A DNA stretch of 64,000 nucleotides, taken from NCBI GenBank assembly GCA_039519185.1, contig CM076851.1, positions 95,849,531 to 95,913,530 of the forward strand. The letters are read 5' to 3'. Shown piece by piece: positions 1 through 12,080 of the stretch. A program made the translations under genes and the position numbers. The notes below the pieces were generated by a model. That model searched no databases. It was not told the origin of the DNA and saw nothing but the letters and a program-made list of their open reading frames with translations. Origin of the DNA: Astragalus membranaceus (lineage: Eukaryota > Streptophyta > Magnoliopsida > Fabales > Fabaceae). Position 1 is the stretch's first letter, and every line of letters begins with the position of its first letter.

Positions 1-99
1 TTTGAACTTCGCTTTGCCCTATTTAACACAAATATTATATATTCTTTTATTTTGAGCCAATGAAATTTCGAGGACGAAATTTTTTAAGGGGGGTTGAAT
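1..99 (+). other. 3' internal end of a Tekay-like element, with polypurine tract
   Basis: The DNA just before the LTR contains TTTCGAGGACGAAATTTT and then a G-rich run at about 86-95. This is the usual end of the internal region of Tekay/Del-type chromoviruses: a C-terminal pol remnant encoding a short FEDE-like motif, then the polypurine tract. The rest of the element lies left of the window, so I cannot judge its coding capacity. Confidence 0.75.
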
Positions 100-3000
100 T
101 GTAACACCCCAATTTTTGCACATTGGAAATCTTTTAATATGTGCTTGCTTTATGACCTATTTTGAATTGATGTGATTAAAATATTTTGTGTTTGAGTTAT
201 TACAATTGGTTGAACTGACATTTAAATGTATTTTTATATGGTACTGGTAATATATGATTGTTATTATATCTTTATAGTATTTTTATAAACATTATAATTA
301 TAGATGTCATGTGTTTTAAAATTGTTTTAAACTATTGAGGTGTTAAAATAAAAGTTGTAGTGATATTGGGCTTTCAAAAAGAATTAAAAAGAATTTTGGG
401 CTTTCTTATACGCATACAGCCCCATTTTTCTACTAGTTGCACCCCTTTCACTAAACTAATTAGTCCATCCTGCGTGGAACCCGTCCAGAACCTGACCCGG
501 TTCGCTTCTATCTTCTTCCTCAATGTGCAGTTGCAGAAAACCTAGGCAACCATGTCCCTCCCTCGCGTTTCTTCCCTAGCCCACGGCCAGACCCCAAAAT
601 TCGTCGCCCAACTCGAAATCAAACGTTGAATCCATTTCTGGTGTCGTTTTCATCTGTCTCGGCCCCCAAACCGTGTTCTAAGTCGCCGCCTTTCCCTTGC
701 TTGAAACTCTGTAGCCTATTGCAACCCACCACCACCTCACCTCTTTCTCACCTAACCGAACAAGAACAACCACGAAGCCACACCACTGGGCTACGATGAA
801 CTCTGCACCGGAGCCCTCTCTTTCCCTCGCGTCGGTCTCAATGTTACGGTGCACAGTCACGACGCCACCCTCGCTCTGGTCACTGTTACAACAGTTTCAC
901 CAAGCACCACCATTCTATGTTTGCTTTGCAAAAAACCTTGGATTCTTCCCTTGAAAACCAAATACAAAATGTTCAGAGCTGTACAAAATTCCATGAATAA
1001 CAACGTCCCTCGTATTCTGTTCAGATTTAGTCCTTGGTATCATCTGACTCCGTTTTCGAATCGTGGTCACCGTTTTGTACCTTACGAATAGGTATTCCTT
1101 TTCAAAAATATGATTAATTTCAATAAACGAGAGATTAAGTATCTGTATGTTGTTTAGCGAATAACTACTAGAATGTTGTTGTTTCATAATGGTACGTGTT
1201 CGAGTCAAGCATCATGCCACTGGAATTAGATCACGCTCGATAGCTTGTGTACGTCCCTTTGTTGTGCCAATGGAATGATTGCACTTGAATATCAGGTACG
1301 GGGGGAAAGGGTTTCTATTTTATATGGGGAATAGGGGATAGGACTATAATAGTATTGATTATCGCCATTCATATTTGTTTGTATTTATTCATTGGTTAGT
1401 TATTATCCATTCGATTTATTCAATTTGGAGGACTGTAAATAATTGGACGACTGTAAATATTATGGATGACTGTAAATTATTTGTATCTGGATGACTGTAA
1501 ATAATACAAATAATATGCTGAGTTTAATGAATGATTCTAATGTGAGTAGTAGTCAATAATATGTTGAATGGTGTCAATTGAATTGCAAGTGATGAACATA
1601 GGATTTGTGAGCGTATCACCCGTATGTATTATGATACTAATAAGTAAATTGGGTACTCTGAAGTTGAAGTTAGTGTAGGAACGAAAGAAGCATAAGGATT
1701 AAGTCTAGAATTAATCTTGGCAAATATGAGTAAATGGTGAACTAAAATTATAAGACTAATGGGGAGCTTTGAGGACACAACTAGTTAGTTAGTAATTTCG
1801 TCGTAGCAATAGAAACATGGACATTGATAATGAGAATGATTATTAGTGATAGGGTAGCATGTCGAATCGGTCGTAAATCACGAGTGACATAAGACAATAG
1901 AAGGTTTTAATAGAAAGTTTTAATAGATTAACAAAGCTAAGTAAGTTATGAACGATCGATAATGACCCTTCCTAACCTAATTTCAGGTAACCTTGACCAT
2001 GGATGATGATTGAGACTATAAGAGTCATAGGAGACTTAGGAAATATCAAATAACGGGTGGAGTTGGAATTAGATACATTGAATTAAAAAGACTACATATG
2101 AATAAAACGATGACGTTATTATATAGAATTAGCGGGGACTTGGGTAATAGTTATGACCTGAGATGATGACTATAGTGACCCCCTAGTTGTATGGTGATAC
2201 CCGAGATGATGATTAAATGACCCCTAGTTATTGATGATACTCTCGGATTTAGGAGTTCTTAGGAAAGTTGATGATGATGTTTAAGGAACCTTGTCGCAGT
2301 ATGGGCAAGGACTCACCGCAGTATGGGCGAGCCGTACCTTAGTAATTTAATTTGTAGGAGGAACCTTGTCGCAGTATGGGTAAGGACTCGTCGCAGGATG
2401 GGCGAGCCGTACCTCAAATGATGGTGATGATGATAGGTATTGTTGTGGTTGTACGTTGTTGTTGTTGGCATCGTCGTTCTCGTTGTCATTGTCGTTGTGC
2501 TATATCGCGTCTGATTAGGTTCATGTGTATCCCTTTTGTTGTTGTTGTTGTCGTCGTCATTGTTGTTGTTGTTGTTGTTAGTAGGGCATTATCGGGCAAG
2601 GTATCCCAGTCGTCATAGTCCTCTCTTGGGTGTTCTTCAGGGCATTATCGGGCAAGGTATCCCGGTCCTATTGTTGTTCGTCGTAGGGCGTTATCGGGCA
2701 AGGTATCCCGGTCCTATTGTTGTTGTTCGTCGTAGGTCATTATCGGGCAAGGTATCCCGTTCGGGCAAGGTATCTCGGTCCTATTGTTATTGTTGTTGTT
2801 GTTGTTGTTGTTGATGATGATTAACGGAGCATACAGGTTATGTTTGTAGTATATATTGTAGTGATTTAACGGTGTGATGTGACCCCTCACTTTTTACGTA
2901 CGAGCCCTTTGTGGCTTCACTTTGTGACATCTTGCTGTATGAACATGTTGTGTTGGTCACTCTTTTGAGAGTGAATGTTTGGTATTGATTTGATGGATTG

Positions 3001-3493
3001 TGGTTGCCTTTGCTATTTTAGTCTCGGTCTTATGTTCTTTATATGGTTTGGACGCTCTTTCTCACCCGTGCATCATTTTTAGATTGAGTTCCAGGTGTCG
3101 TTGATGTGAACTTCTACGATTGGGCAGCGTTGCAGATGTGATCGCTACGGATCACCCAGCAACTTGCGGAATGATACTATATGTTGATGTCACTTCCTTT
3201 TTATTTAATTGATTAAAGTTTTATTGCTCTGATCATGTGACATCGGAGTTTGGAGTGTATTTTGAATATTATATTTTAGATCATTCTTGTTACTGTATTA
3301 AAAGAAACATTTTATCACTACTGTCTTTAATATTATTATAAAACATCGTTTATATATGATTTAAGGAATTCGGTGACATCTCTTACTTGCGAAAAGTATT
3401 TCAGAAAAAGAATTGCTAGTTTTATTTGAAAAACAATTTTACTCATTTCCGTACTTTTCAGTTATAATTACTTTTGGGGTAAAGGGTGTCACA
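100..3493 (+). repeat. 3' LTR of a Tekay-like Ty3/gypsy element
   Basis: The LTR starts TGTAACACCCC directly after a polypurine tract and ends GGGTGTCACA, giving a 3394-bp LTR with the terminal inverted repeat usual for Tekay elements. The following base, 3494, is inside the antisense gene of Retand A, so the element was inserted there. The target duplication should be the first bases after 3493 (TTTAT if 5 bp long); the matching copy lies outside the window. I see no coding sequence in it; long open frames inside are chance products of the GTT-rich section. Confidence 0.8.
2285..2820 (+). repeat. Tandem repeats and (GTT)n inside the Tekay-like LTR
   Basis: Two ~75-bp units start with GGAACCTTGTCGCAG at 2285 and 2360. 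They are followed by a GTT/GTC-rich microsatellite (about 2440-2580). At about 2584-2780 there are several units built on TTATCGGGCAAGGTATCCC, and then another (GTT)n run. All of it is internal to the LTR. Confidence 0.8.
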
Positions 3494-4284
3494 TTTATCC
3501 TGTAGGGGGGGATCGTCTTTGGTACATGATGATATTGTTCCTTTAGAGGAGGCGGGTGTGCCAGGCTTCGCTGTGGCCTCCTCCTCCTCCTCCTCCTCCT
3601 CCTCTGATGATGATGATGATGATGATGAGCTTTCATCTGAGTTCGAAATGGTGGAGATTCCCGATGGTAGGAAATTCATGATGTTCCATAGTGTTAATCA
3701 TAAAATAGGGGTTTCTCCCTTCTTTACACCATTTCAGCTGGGAGTTTTAGACCACCTTCAGATAGCTTCGTCTCAACTCCATCCAAATTCGTGGTGCTTC
3801 GTGAAGTGTTTTGAGTTGGTAATGAAAGTCTTGAAAAGGAAGTGCAATTTAAGGATATTTTTTAGCATTTTCGAGGTGCAACATCGTCGGGAATCCTCGG
3901 GCGGTACCACTCGTTATGAGTTTGTATGCTTGAGGTGTCGGTCAAGTTGTGCTTTCTTTCAAATACATTCAGATAGTCGGCATGATTGGAGGTATAAGTA
4001 TTTTTACCTCCTCCCGTCGAGTCAGGAAGCTGTTAACAGCATGGGTTTCTTTGATGAACAGGGGTGTTTGATTGGGGATAAGTTTCATTTTGGTTGGTGT
4101 AATGCTGATGCCGATCGTAGTTCTCGGTCTTATCGTGTCCTTCCATCGGAATTATCTGCATCTGAGCTGAGGACATTAAGTATGCTCAAGGGAATCGTCA
4201 GTCGTTTAACCAGTACGCCAAAAAAGATTTTGTGTAGTGAGCTGTCTAAGGCTTCAACTATTGACGAAGCTAATGAGTTCTTAG

Positions 4285-4373
4285 GTTGTTTGTTAGGTTT
4301 TTTGAATCTTCATTTTCTTCGTCGCGTTATCCTTCTTTTATGCTGCTGACCTTTTTTTATTGTTGTCTTGCAG
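4285..4373 (+). other. Intron 1 of the antisense extra gene
   Basis: The donor TTAG|GTTGTT lies at 4284/4285 and the acceptor TTGTCTTGCAG at 4373, after a T-rich tract. Removing these 89 bp joins the exon 1 frame (codons starting at multiples of 3) to the different frame used by exon 2, by completing one codon across the junction. A second good donor, CAG|GTAGGG, ends exon 2 at 4867; its acceptor near 4920-4940 is unclear. Confidence 0.65.
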
Positions 4374-4940
4374 ATAAGATGGTCGCCCCACTTTCCTTTG
4401 ATGAAGTGGCTTCTTGGGCTGGGAGGAGAAAGCCTTTAAATGCAGAGCTTAATGAGGAAAGCAGTCATGTTCCCACCATACCTGCTGCTGCCCATCCCTC
4501 CACGGGATCCCGCCTCAGTCTGGGAGCACCTAGCCGGGCTGGGAGAGATCTCTCTGGAGTGCCAAAGATTTCAATTGATGTTCGTGACAAAGGAGTTTGT
4601 GGGGAAGGGGTTTCTAACACCCATGGTGTGCAAAGTAAGGCTAAGCATAAGAAAGGTTGCGCCAAGCGCCCTCCTGCTGTTGATTGTTCTTCCCCTGTTA
4701 GGTGTCCCCCTCCTGTGGTTGATTGTGAGGCCGAAATCAGCTTCTCTGCTGATGAGCGCGATCATATATCTGGGAGCACCCTTTCGAGCTTTCCATGCGC
4801 ATGGTCAAGGTTGGGTCAAGTCTGCACGCGAAGTGGGGGGCTGAGAGGGGGCTTGGTTCTGGATCAGGTAGGGTAGTCTTTTTTTTTTCACATATCTGTT
4901 TTGGTGATCTTACGTTGGGGCGAGCGAGGAGAGGGATCGC

Positions 4941-5354
4941 CTCATCATGGACAAGAACAGGCTTCGGATGGAGCTACATGGAGCCCTAGAATCCACTCGC
5001 TGAGCCAACGATTCTGCTCGCCATCACTAGAAAGACAGATAGGAGGCCTATGCTGAGAGGGAAGGGTACATGAAGAGAGTGGAGGAGCTCCGAGTTCGGC
5101 TCGAAAGTGTTCAGTCTGAATTAGAGAGCGCAAAGAAACTGAAAGATGAAGCTAAGGAGAAGGTGCGGATAGTGGCCGACACAGTTGTGGACTTTTCCTA
5201 TGCTGCTTATGACAAGGCTTTGAGTCATGTTCAGTGTCTGTATCCGGACGCTGTTTTAGAGCCAAGCGTTCTTCAGTTTGATCACGAGGTTCGTGATGCG
5301 AGGATCGTCAAGTATCATCCCAACAAGGTTGACTTCGATGTCATTGCCCCCTGA
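4941..5354 (+). pseudogene. Exon 3 of the antisense gene: coiled coil with three in-frame stops
   Basis: The frame that is open at 5070-5354 can be followed upstream to about 4941 through stops at 5001-5003 (TGA), 5028-5030 (TAG) and 5040-5042 (TAG). The encoded sequence is rich in E, K, R and L with heptad-like spacing (VEELRVRLESVQSELESAKK), so it is a predicted coiled coil. It ends in a short globular tail and a TGA after 5351. The stops are what single C-to-T changes in CGA and CAG codons would give. The tail matches what I remember of the C-terminus of related Tat extra genes. Confidence 0.6.
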
Positions 5355-5949
5355 TCGTTTCTTTCAGTTCATTTGTTTTTGGCTATGTAATTTGTCTTTG
5401 TCTTGTTGGATTTCTTTCTATATCTCGCTTTGAAGGGCCTTACCGTTTCCGGGATGACCATCAATGTTACATTTTGACTTATCCATGTTTACTTTTTGTC
5501 CGGCTTGTTTCTTATCTTTATGACTGGTGCATGTTGGATGGCATCGGGCGTAAGTCGTGCCTTGCACATTCGGATGTACAATACCATATCGCTTCGTGGT
5601 CAAGTTTACTCTGTGGGGTAGTTTATCAGAACTCGGTCTGATTCTAACTTGCCCATCAAAGGTTGCGACACGTTTTAAGTCGCTTCGCGAAACGAGTAGG
5701 TCGACTCGAGCCTCGGTTTGTAGGGTAGCGAAAACGTTCGCAGCGTCGATCTCATGCCGCCCTTTTTTACCGTCGGGCTTTCACATTAGTTGCCTGGTCC
5801 CCCGCCGCTGGTGTCAGGACCTGGCTTTCTATCCTGCAAGTAACAGCAAGTATTGCAAAACGATATCTTGAATCATTAGGATAAAATTTCATTCATTCAC
5901 GCATATTAACGGTTCATTCTATTATATTGATTTATCATTCATGTTTCGT
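5355..5949. other. Spacer between integrase and the convergent extra gene
   Basis: This stretch separates the end of the Retand A pol frame (minus strand, stop just below 5950) from the end of the extra gene (plus strand, 5354). I see no coding sequence or tandem repeat. Convergent transcripts from the two genes would need to terminate here, but I see no clear signal. Confidence 0.5.
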
Positions 5950-7053
5950 TCATACAACAAATTTCCTTAGTTTATCAGCGTTCCAAGTTCTAGGTATTGG
6001 TTCCTTGTTCAAAGTTTCCAGCTTGAAGGTTCCGTTTTCGGTTTCTGCAATTATTCTGTATGGACCTTCCCAATTAGGGGCTAACTTTCGTTGGGATGCA
6101 TTCTTCAAACCTATGTCTGCCCTTCGTAGGACTAGGTCTCCCACCTCGAAGGTTCTAGGGACCACCTTGGCATTAAACCTTGCAGCCATCCTTTGCTTGA
6201 TCACCATGTCCTTCAGCGCTGTTGTTTCTAAATTCCTCTACGAAGTCCAACTCCTCTCGGAGTCTTTGCTCATTGGCTTCTAGAGGATTTGGGTGCTTGG
6301 TCCTCCAGTTTAACTCTCTGATTTCGACGGGTATGACTGCTTCTGTTTCGTATGCCATCCGGAAAGGTGACTCACCAATTGATGGGTGCAGGGTGGTTCT
6401 GTAGACCCACAAGACGTATGGTAGTTCTTTCGGCCAGCAGCCCTTTGCTTCGTCAAGTCTCCTCCGTAATCCTCTCAAATTACTCTGTTGGCTGCCTCTG
6501 TTTGTCCGTTGGTCTGAGGGTGTTCTACCGATGTGAAGCGGTGTTTGATGCACAAGTCAGCCATCAGTTGCCTAAACCCTTTGTCTGTAAACTGTGTGCC
6601 ATTGTCGGTGATGACTACCTCCGGTATGCCGAATCTGGTCATGATATTTTTCTTAAAGAACTTCATGCAATTTTTTGCCGCGATAGTGGTCAAGGGCTCG
6701 GCTTCGATCCATTTGGTAAAGTAATCGACAGCGACGATTAAGTACTTCACCTGCCCTGGGCCTGGAGGAAAGGGGCCTAAAAGGTCAATCCCCCACCACG
6801 CGAAAGGCCAGGGAGAGCTTAGGTATGTCAGATCGGATGAAGGGGCGACGTGCACATCGGCGTATCTTTGGCACTTGTCACATCTTTTTACGTAATTTTG
6901 TGAATCTTCATTCATGATGGGCCAGTAATAACCCGCCCTGAGTGCTTTTGCTGCCAGGGCACGTCCTCCTAGGTGTTTCCCACAGTTTCCCTCGTGGATT
7001 TCTGCGAGCACGCAGTCCGCTTCTGGCCCCTCTACACATTTTAATAGAGGCAT
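5950..7053 (-). pseudogene. Retand A integrase, frameshifted
   Basis: Read on the minus strand from 7053, a zinc-binding N-terminus (HEGNCGKHLGG, then CDKCQRYADVH) is followed by the catalytic core: WGIDLLGPFPPG with the first Asp, VVITDNGTQF with the second, and TNGQTEAANRVI with the Glu. The frame shifts near 6475-6553 and again near 6173-6207. Downstream pieces encode LPYVLWVYRTT and the C-terminal GDLVLRRADIG and NWEGPYRI segments of Tat integrases. There is no chromodomain, as expected for Tat. Integrase inserts element cDNA into host DNA; this copy is broken. Confidence 0.85.
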
Positions 7054-7095
7054 AGAGAAGCCTCTTCGAAAAAGTCGTCATTCAATGACCGAGTA

Positions 7096-8040
7096 TTATG
7101 CTGCCCGCCTTCTTACGGAAGCCGCTTCCTTTGTATCAGTGGGCTCTTGCCCTTCGAGGATATACCGACGGATTGGGGTGATCCAATTTTGGCTTGCTTC
7201 AACAGTGAGGATGGAGGTAGGTGATCCTTTGCTTAAGAGGACGCTGGGAGTGGATAGAGTTTCTTGAATGACGCTTCGATGGTTCCCTGGCGCTCTGGTG
7301 CTTGCCAGCTTAGAGAGTATACCAGCTCTGGTGTTGTCTCCCTTTGGCACATGCTTCACCTCCGCCGTGCTAAACAATCCTAGGAGTTCACGTGCTTTAG
7401 CAAGGTACTTCTGTAGTACCGGGTCATAAGCACCAAATGCTGCATTGATCTGGGAGACAACCAGCAGTGAATCTGTGCGGAGCTCAAGTTGTGTAGCACC
7501 GAAGTCTTTGGCCAACTTCAGGCCAGCTATGCAAGCCTCATATTCTGCTTGATTGTTGGATGTAGGGAATGAGAATGTCAGGGATACTTCAACCATTAGT
7601 CCTTCTGAGTTTTCAAGTATCAGCGCGACTCCACTTCCTTTGCTGTTTGAGGACCCATCCACGTGGAGGGTCCATGCCGTTTCCACTCTGTCTCCTTGTG
7701 ATGTTGTTGTCATTTCGGCTACGAAGTCTGCCAATATCTGAGCCTTCATGGTTGGTCTTGTCTCGTACTTGATCCCAAACTCTGAGAGCTCGACTACCCA
7801 TTTGATCATTCTCCCAGCCAGGTCGTGGCGATGAAGGATTTGTCTGATTGGCTGGTTGGTTCGAACTACCACCTGGTGTGCCACAAAATATGGTCTGAGC
7901 GCCTGGCTGCAATTACCAACGCCAAAACAACCTTTTCAACCTTTTGGTACCTCAGTTCGGGTCCCTGTAACGCCTTACTTACCAAGTATACCGGCCTCTG
8001 GCCAGTGTTAGTTTCTCAGATGAGTACAGCACTTAACGCT
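7096..8040 (-). pseudogene. Retand A RNase H region (pol RNase H tail plus extra archaeal-type RNase H)
   Basis: The open part (7884 down to 7096) starts with the end of the normal pol RNase H (GRMIKWVVELSEFGIKYE, then ILADFVAEM). It continues into a second RNase H with HVDGSSNSKGSGVALIL, NNQAEYEACIAGL and LRTDSLLVVSQI. This second, archaeal-type RNase H is typical of the Tat lineage. The first RNase H (about 7885-8040) is in broken frames. RNase H degrades the RNA strand of the RNA-DNA hybrid during reverse transcription. Confidence 0.8.
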
Positions 8041-9032
8041 TCATCTACCACCGCGAGGTTTAGATACAGGGTTTTTCCTTCCTCTGGACGTGTCAAGATG
8101 GGTGGTTCGGAGAGGGTCTCTTTTAAAAGGTAGGGACTTGTGGGCTGCTTTCGAAATGAAGCGGGACAGCGCTGCTATCATTCCGGTGAGCTTTTGATCT
8201 TCTTTCTTTGTAGTTGGTGAAGTCATCTCGGTCACAGCCCTGTATTTGTCAGGGTTTGCCTCAATACCTCTCTCAGTGAGATAGAAACCAAGGAATTTCC
8301 CTGCTCTAACTCCGAAGGTACACTTCTCCGGGTTCAATCTCATATTGTTCTTTCGGATTTCCGAAAATACTTCTGTCACATCTTTGAGATGGTCTGGATC
8401 ATTTTTACTTTTAACTATCATGTCATCTAGATACACTTCGATTACCCAACCAAGTTGAATTTTAAATACCTTGCTCATCATTCTTTGGTAAGTTGCCCCG
8501 GCATTTTTGAGTTCAAAGGGGAATTACGCGATAGCAATAACTTCCTTGCTCTATCATGAACGCCGTTTTCTCTTGATCAGGTGGGAACATTGGGAATTGG
8601 TTATACCCCGAGTACGCATCCTTGAAGGATAATAAACGAAAGCCTGAGGCGCTATCGACTAATTTCTACGCTAGGGACGAGGAAGGCGTCTTTTGGACAT
8701 GCCTTGTTAAGATCGGTATAATCAACGCACATCCTCCATTTTCCATTAGATTTCTTAACAAGGACTACATTGGACAACGAGGTGGTATACTTAATTTCTT
8801 TGACAAAGTTCGCCTCTAAGAGGTCCTTCACAGCCCTAGTGGCAGCTTCAGCTTTCTCTCCCTTTTGGACTCTTCTCTTCTGGTCAACCCACTTAGTGTT
8901 GGGATTGACAGCAAGATGGTGGCAAGGTACCTCGGGTGGTATACCTGGCATATCAGCTGCAGACCAGGAAAACAGGTCAGAATTCTCCCTTTGGCAGATG
9001 GTGAGTTTCTCCTTGACCTCCTCAGGGAGGTC
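8041..9032 (-). pseudogene. Retand A reverse transcriptase, frameshifted and split by the Ogre
   Basis: The N-terminal part (9032 down to 8652) encodes LFSWSAADMPGIPPEV, then VVLVKKSNGKWRMCVDYTDL and LNKACPKDAF, classic Ty3/gypsy RT motifs. The next ~170 bp are frame-shifted. From 8481 down, the active-site motif YLDDMIVKS (about 8407-8433) is in frame again. The first codons at 9032 join in frame to the linker at 43966 on the other side of the Ogre. Confidence 0.85.
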
Positions 9033-9584
9033 TGTCATACCCTAATTTTGTCCGGCTTAGGTCAAAACCCTAATTTTCCACAAAAAATAAATAAATTGAA
9101 GAATGAAGAGCATCATGCATTGCATTTTGGGTCCTAGAAGTCATTCCAAGGTCTTTAAAGTCATTTTTAGGGTTGGAATGCACTTTTTAGGCAAATTAGG
9201 GTTTTAGGGTCAAAAAGGGCATTTTGGTCATTTTTCGCAAAAGATGATTTTCTCGCCAAAAATGCACATCCACAAAAAGTACATTTTTATTATATCAAGG
9301 ATAATTTTTGTACAATTTTTTAGAAAGAAAACCCTAGTCAAAAATAATTAAAAATGTTTTTTTTTTCATTTTTAGTGCATAGAAAAATAAAAAGGGACCA
9401 TTAAATATTCCTCAATTCTTAAGTGACAATTTTTATTGTCATGGGTGACTAGAGGGAATATTTTATGGTGCCCAAAAACATGTGACACATTTTCAATAGG
9501 TGCACTACCATTTGCATGCCCAAAATTCAAAAACTCAAAAAAAAAAAAAGGAAGTGTCCTCAATAAGACAAAAGACCAAAAACA

Positions 9585-9586
9585 AG

Positions 9587-9617
<31 letters not shown>

Positions 9618-9700
9618 CCCACAATTTCGAAATTCTCTCACTCTCTCTCCCCCCCCACAATTTCGAAATCCCCTCTCTCTCTCTCTCCCTCTCACAAAAT
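9585..9700 (+). repeat. (CT)n-rich microsatellite upstream of the Ogre promoter
   Basis: Runs of CT are interrupted by two copies of CCACAATTTCGAAAT. The 3' LTR copy (about 39918-40040) has different CT lengths and more C runs. GA/CT tracts lie near promoters in many plant LTRs; any regulatory role here is inference. Confidence 0.7.
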
Positions 9701-10151
9701 TCTTCCACACTCTTCTATTGTACTATTATTCCTTATCTTGAAGGAATATGCCTTGTACCATCCTTAAACCTTCTCCTTTGGTGCATATCACCAATTCTCA
9801 CTCACTCTCATGAGGATTCATGCCCTCTTTGGTAAATTACCTCACTCACTTACATTAGCCTCTTCATAAGGAAACACCAATTTTCCTCTTTGGTAACATT
9901 CCATCCCAATCATACCCCTAACCCTATTTTTGCCTCACATTATTCCTAAAATAAGACAAGTTTTTTTTACAAAAACTCTCACTCCCTTCCCTCATTTTCG
10001 CCCCCACTCTCTCACTCTCTCCATTTTGTGTTTTCTCTCCACCCTCAATCCTTGTGATAAGTGATCTCAAGCCTCCATTCAAAATCAAAGTTCAATCCTA
10101 GAGCACTTAGTAAGACCAATGACTCAATTGCCCCTAAACCTAAAATAACTC

Positions 10152-10159
10152 TATAAATA
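10152..10159 (+). promoter_or_regulatory. Putative TATA box of the Ogre 5' LTR
   Basis: CTATAAATAC precedes a pyrimidine-rich stretch. It is conserved in the 3' LTR at 40499-40506. If it is used, transcription starts near 10185, so about 3.4 kb of LTR (R plus U5) would be in the 5' leader of the element RNA. Confidence 0.6.
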
Positions 10160-12080
10160 CTCCCTCATTCCCACACCTAAGGATCCTTTGGCCTCTCATT
10201 CTCCTACACTCTCATTTTTTACCCTAGCATACCAAAAACTTCTCCCTCTTCCACGAAATCTCTCTCACTCCCTCACTTCATTCTTTTCATCTTTCACCAT
10301 CAAATCTTCCATTTCTTGCTAGATCATCATCATTCCTTCCATTCTCTTCAAGGTTGCATCATCAAATTGCTAAGAGCTAGCAATCTTTGTGGGTTCGAGG
10401 GTAGATCCAAGTTCATTTTGAGTCTATATCATCTCCTTCTTCATTTCTTTGTGATTTTGAGGTAAGCCTCGAAACTTTGCATCTCATATTTAGTTCTTCT
10501 TGCATAATATCTCTTCTACTCCCAACTCCTTCTTGATTGCTTGTTGTTGTTGCTTTGAGGATCCATTTCAAACATTTTGACAAGGACTTAGGGAGCCTTG
10601 GGTGTTTGAGATGGGTCCTTGGCCTTGAAGGAGTTGTTCTTGTGCTTGAATAATTTCCCTTGCATCTCTAAACATTTTGCACTAAATTTCATGAAATAAG
10701 AGTTGTTTTATGGCATTGTTCATTTCGCATGCTTGTAGAAAACTTAGGGTTCATGTGAGTTTTATGCCATCCTTTGCTTAATCATGTGAATCCTTTGCAA
10801 AAAAATGGATCTATGTTGCTTTATGTTAACTTTTGTGTTTTTTTTTAATAAAAGTGTGGATCTATGTTCTCTTTGGGTTCGCATGCTTATGTTGAAAAAC
10901 ATTTTCTAATTGATTTTGTTGTTGTTCTTTGCTTGATGATGTTTAATCTTGTTGTTAGTATTTTTATTTTAGTGTTAGATGTTATTTTTTGTTGTTGGTT
11001 GATGATCTAATATGATTCCCACTAGTGCCTAGTGCACCTTGACCTAAGTGGTGAAGATTGCTAGAAATGACTCAATTTAGTTTGTGTGTCCATTTATTCT
11101 TGTGTCTTAGTTTGCTTATTGTAAATTGTTGATGATAGGCAAGTTGATTCTCACTAGTGCCTAGTGCACTTTTCTCAAAGTGAGAGGATTGTTCTATATG
11201 ATTCAACTTGGTTTTAGTGTTTATTTACTTTTTACCATTTTACTTTACCATTCATTAACTTTTTACCAAAACATAAAAATATTTTACTACTTTGGTTTTT
11301 ACCACTTCATTAATTTTTTACTAAAACATAAAAAGATTTTACCACTTCCCATTTACCTCATGCATTTTTACTTTACCATCTCATTAAATAATTACCATTT
11401 ACTTCATGCATTTTTACTTTACTTTTCACTAACTTCTTACTTAAAGTTTTACAACTTATCAACTTGCAAAAATACCCAAAACATTTTCACATTCATGCAT
11501 CTTCATTCATACTTAGTTTATGTGACACTCTCTTGCATCCTCTTATGCATCCTTGTATGCCATCCATTCATAAATAAAGTGCTATGCATCCATTCCTTGT
11601 ACACTCATACACTTACATGCTTACCTAATCATGAATCCTTGCTTACATATTCAATCATTTAACTTAGAATACTCTATGTTTACAATCAATTGTATTCACT
11701 TGTTCTTGATGCCATGTAAATGTCTTTACTTGATTGTGTGCCCTCCTCTCCACTTGTATGACCTCCTAATGGAGACGTAAGTCTACATGCATGTTGTAGC
11801 ATAGAGCCATTAGGGTAAATACAATCCTTCTTGCACACACACAATTACTTTGAGAACTTTGTTTTGCATCTTTAATAATTGAATCCTTTGATTGTATGGG
11901 CATGTTTAATCTTGGTTAATGAATGATATGTTCATGTTTGCTTGAGTATTATTCATTCATTTGCATTTGGTTATGGATTTAGAATTGACTTGAAATGTTC
12001 TACTCCTTTTCTAAAACCCATTTCCTAAAATCATTTCAAAACAAAAAGAAACTTTTACTTTCAAAACAAAAATAAATCAA

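Larger units (their letters stand above)
3494..5354 (+). pseudogene. Antisense extra gene of Retand A (putative gypsy-type transposon / Transposase_28 family)
   Basis: This gene lies between integrase and the missing 3' LTR, on the strand opposite to gag-pol. Exon 1 (to 4284) encodes a low-complexity Ser and Asp stretch (about 3580-3630), then a domain with the pattern FQLGVLDHLQIASSQLHPNSW and further W/F-rich motifs. This resembles the 'putative gypsy type transposon' family (PF04195) known from Tat-lineage extra ORFs. Exon 2 (4374-4867) is a low-complexity linker and exon 3 a coiled-coil tail. The 5' end is cut by the Tekay-like LTR, so no start codon can be assigned; the open frame runs into that LTR. 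Three stops in exon 3 make it a pseudogene. The molecular function of the family is unknown to me. I recognise it by position, exon pattern and family resemblance, not by a database match. Confidence 0.7.

Noticed and set aside
9372..9835. Small proteins over the (CT)n region
   Set aside because: Ser/Leu or Arg/Glu alternation comes from CT/GA dinucleotides. Frames differ between the two LTRs because the repeat lengths differ.
11180..11662. 160-residue open frame that looks like a membrane protein
   Set aside because: It is AT-rich low-complexity LTR leader (ACTTTTTACCA-type repeats) and recurs in the 3' LTR. Its hydrophobic residues come from T-rich codons.
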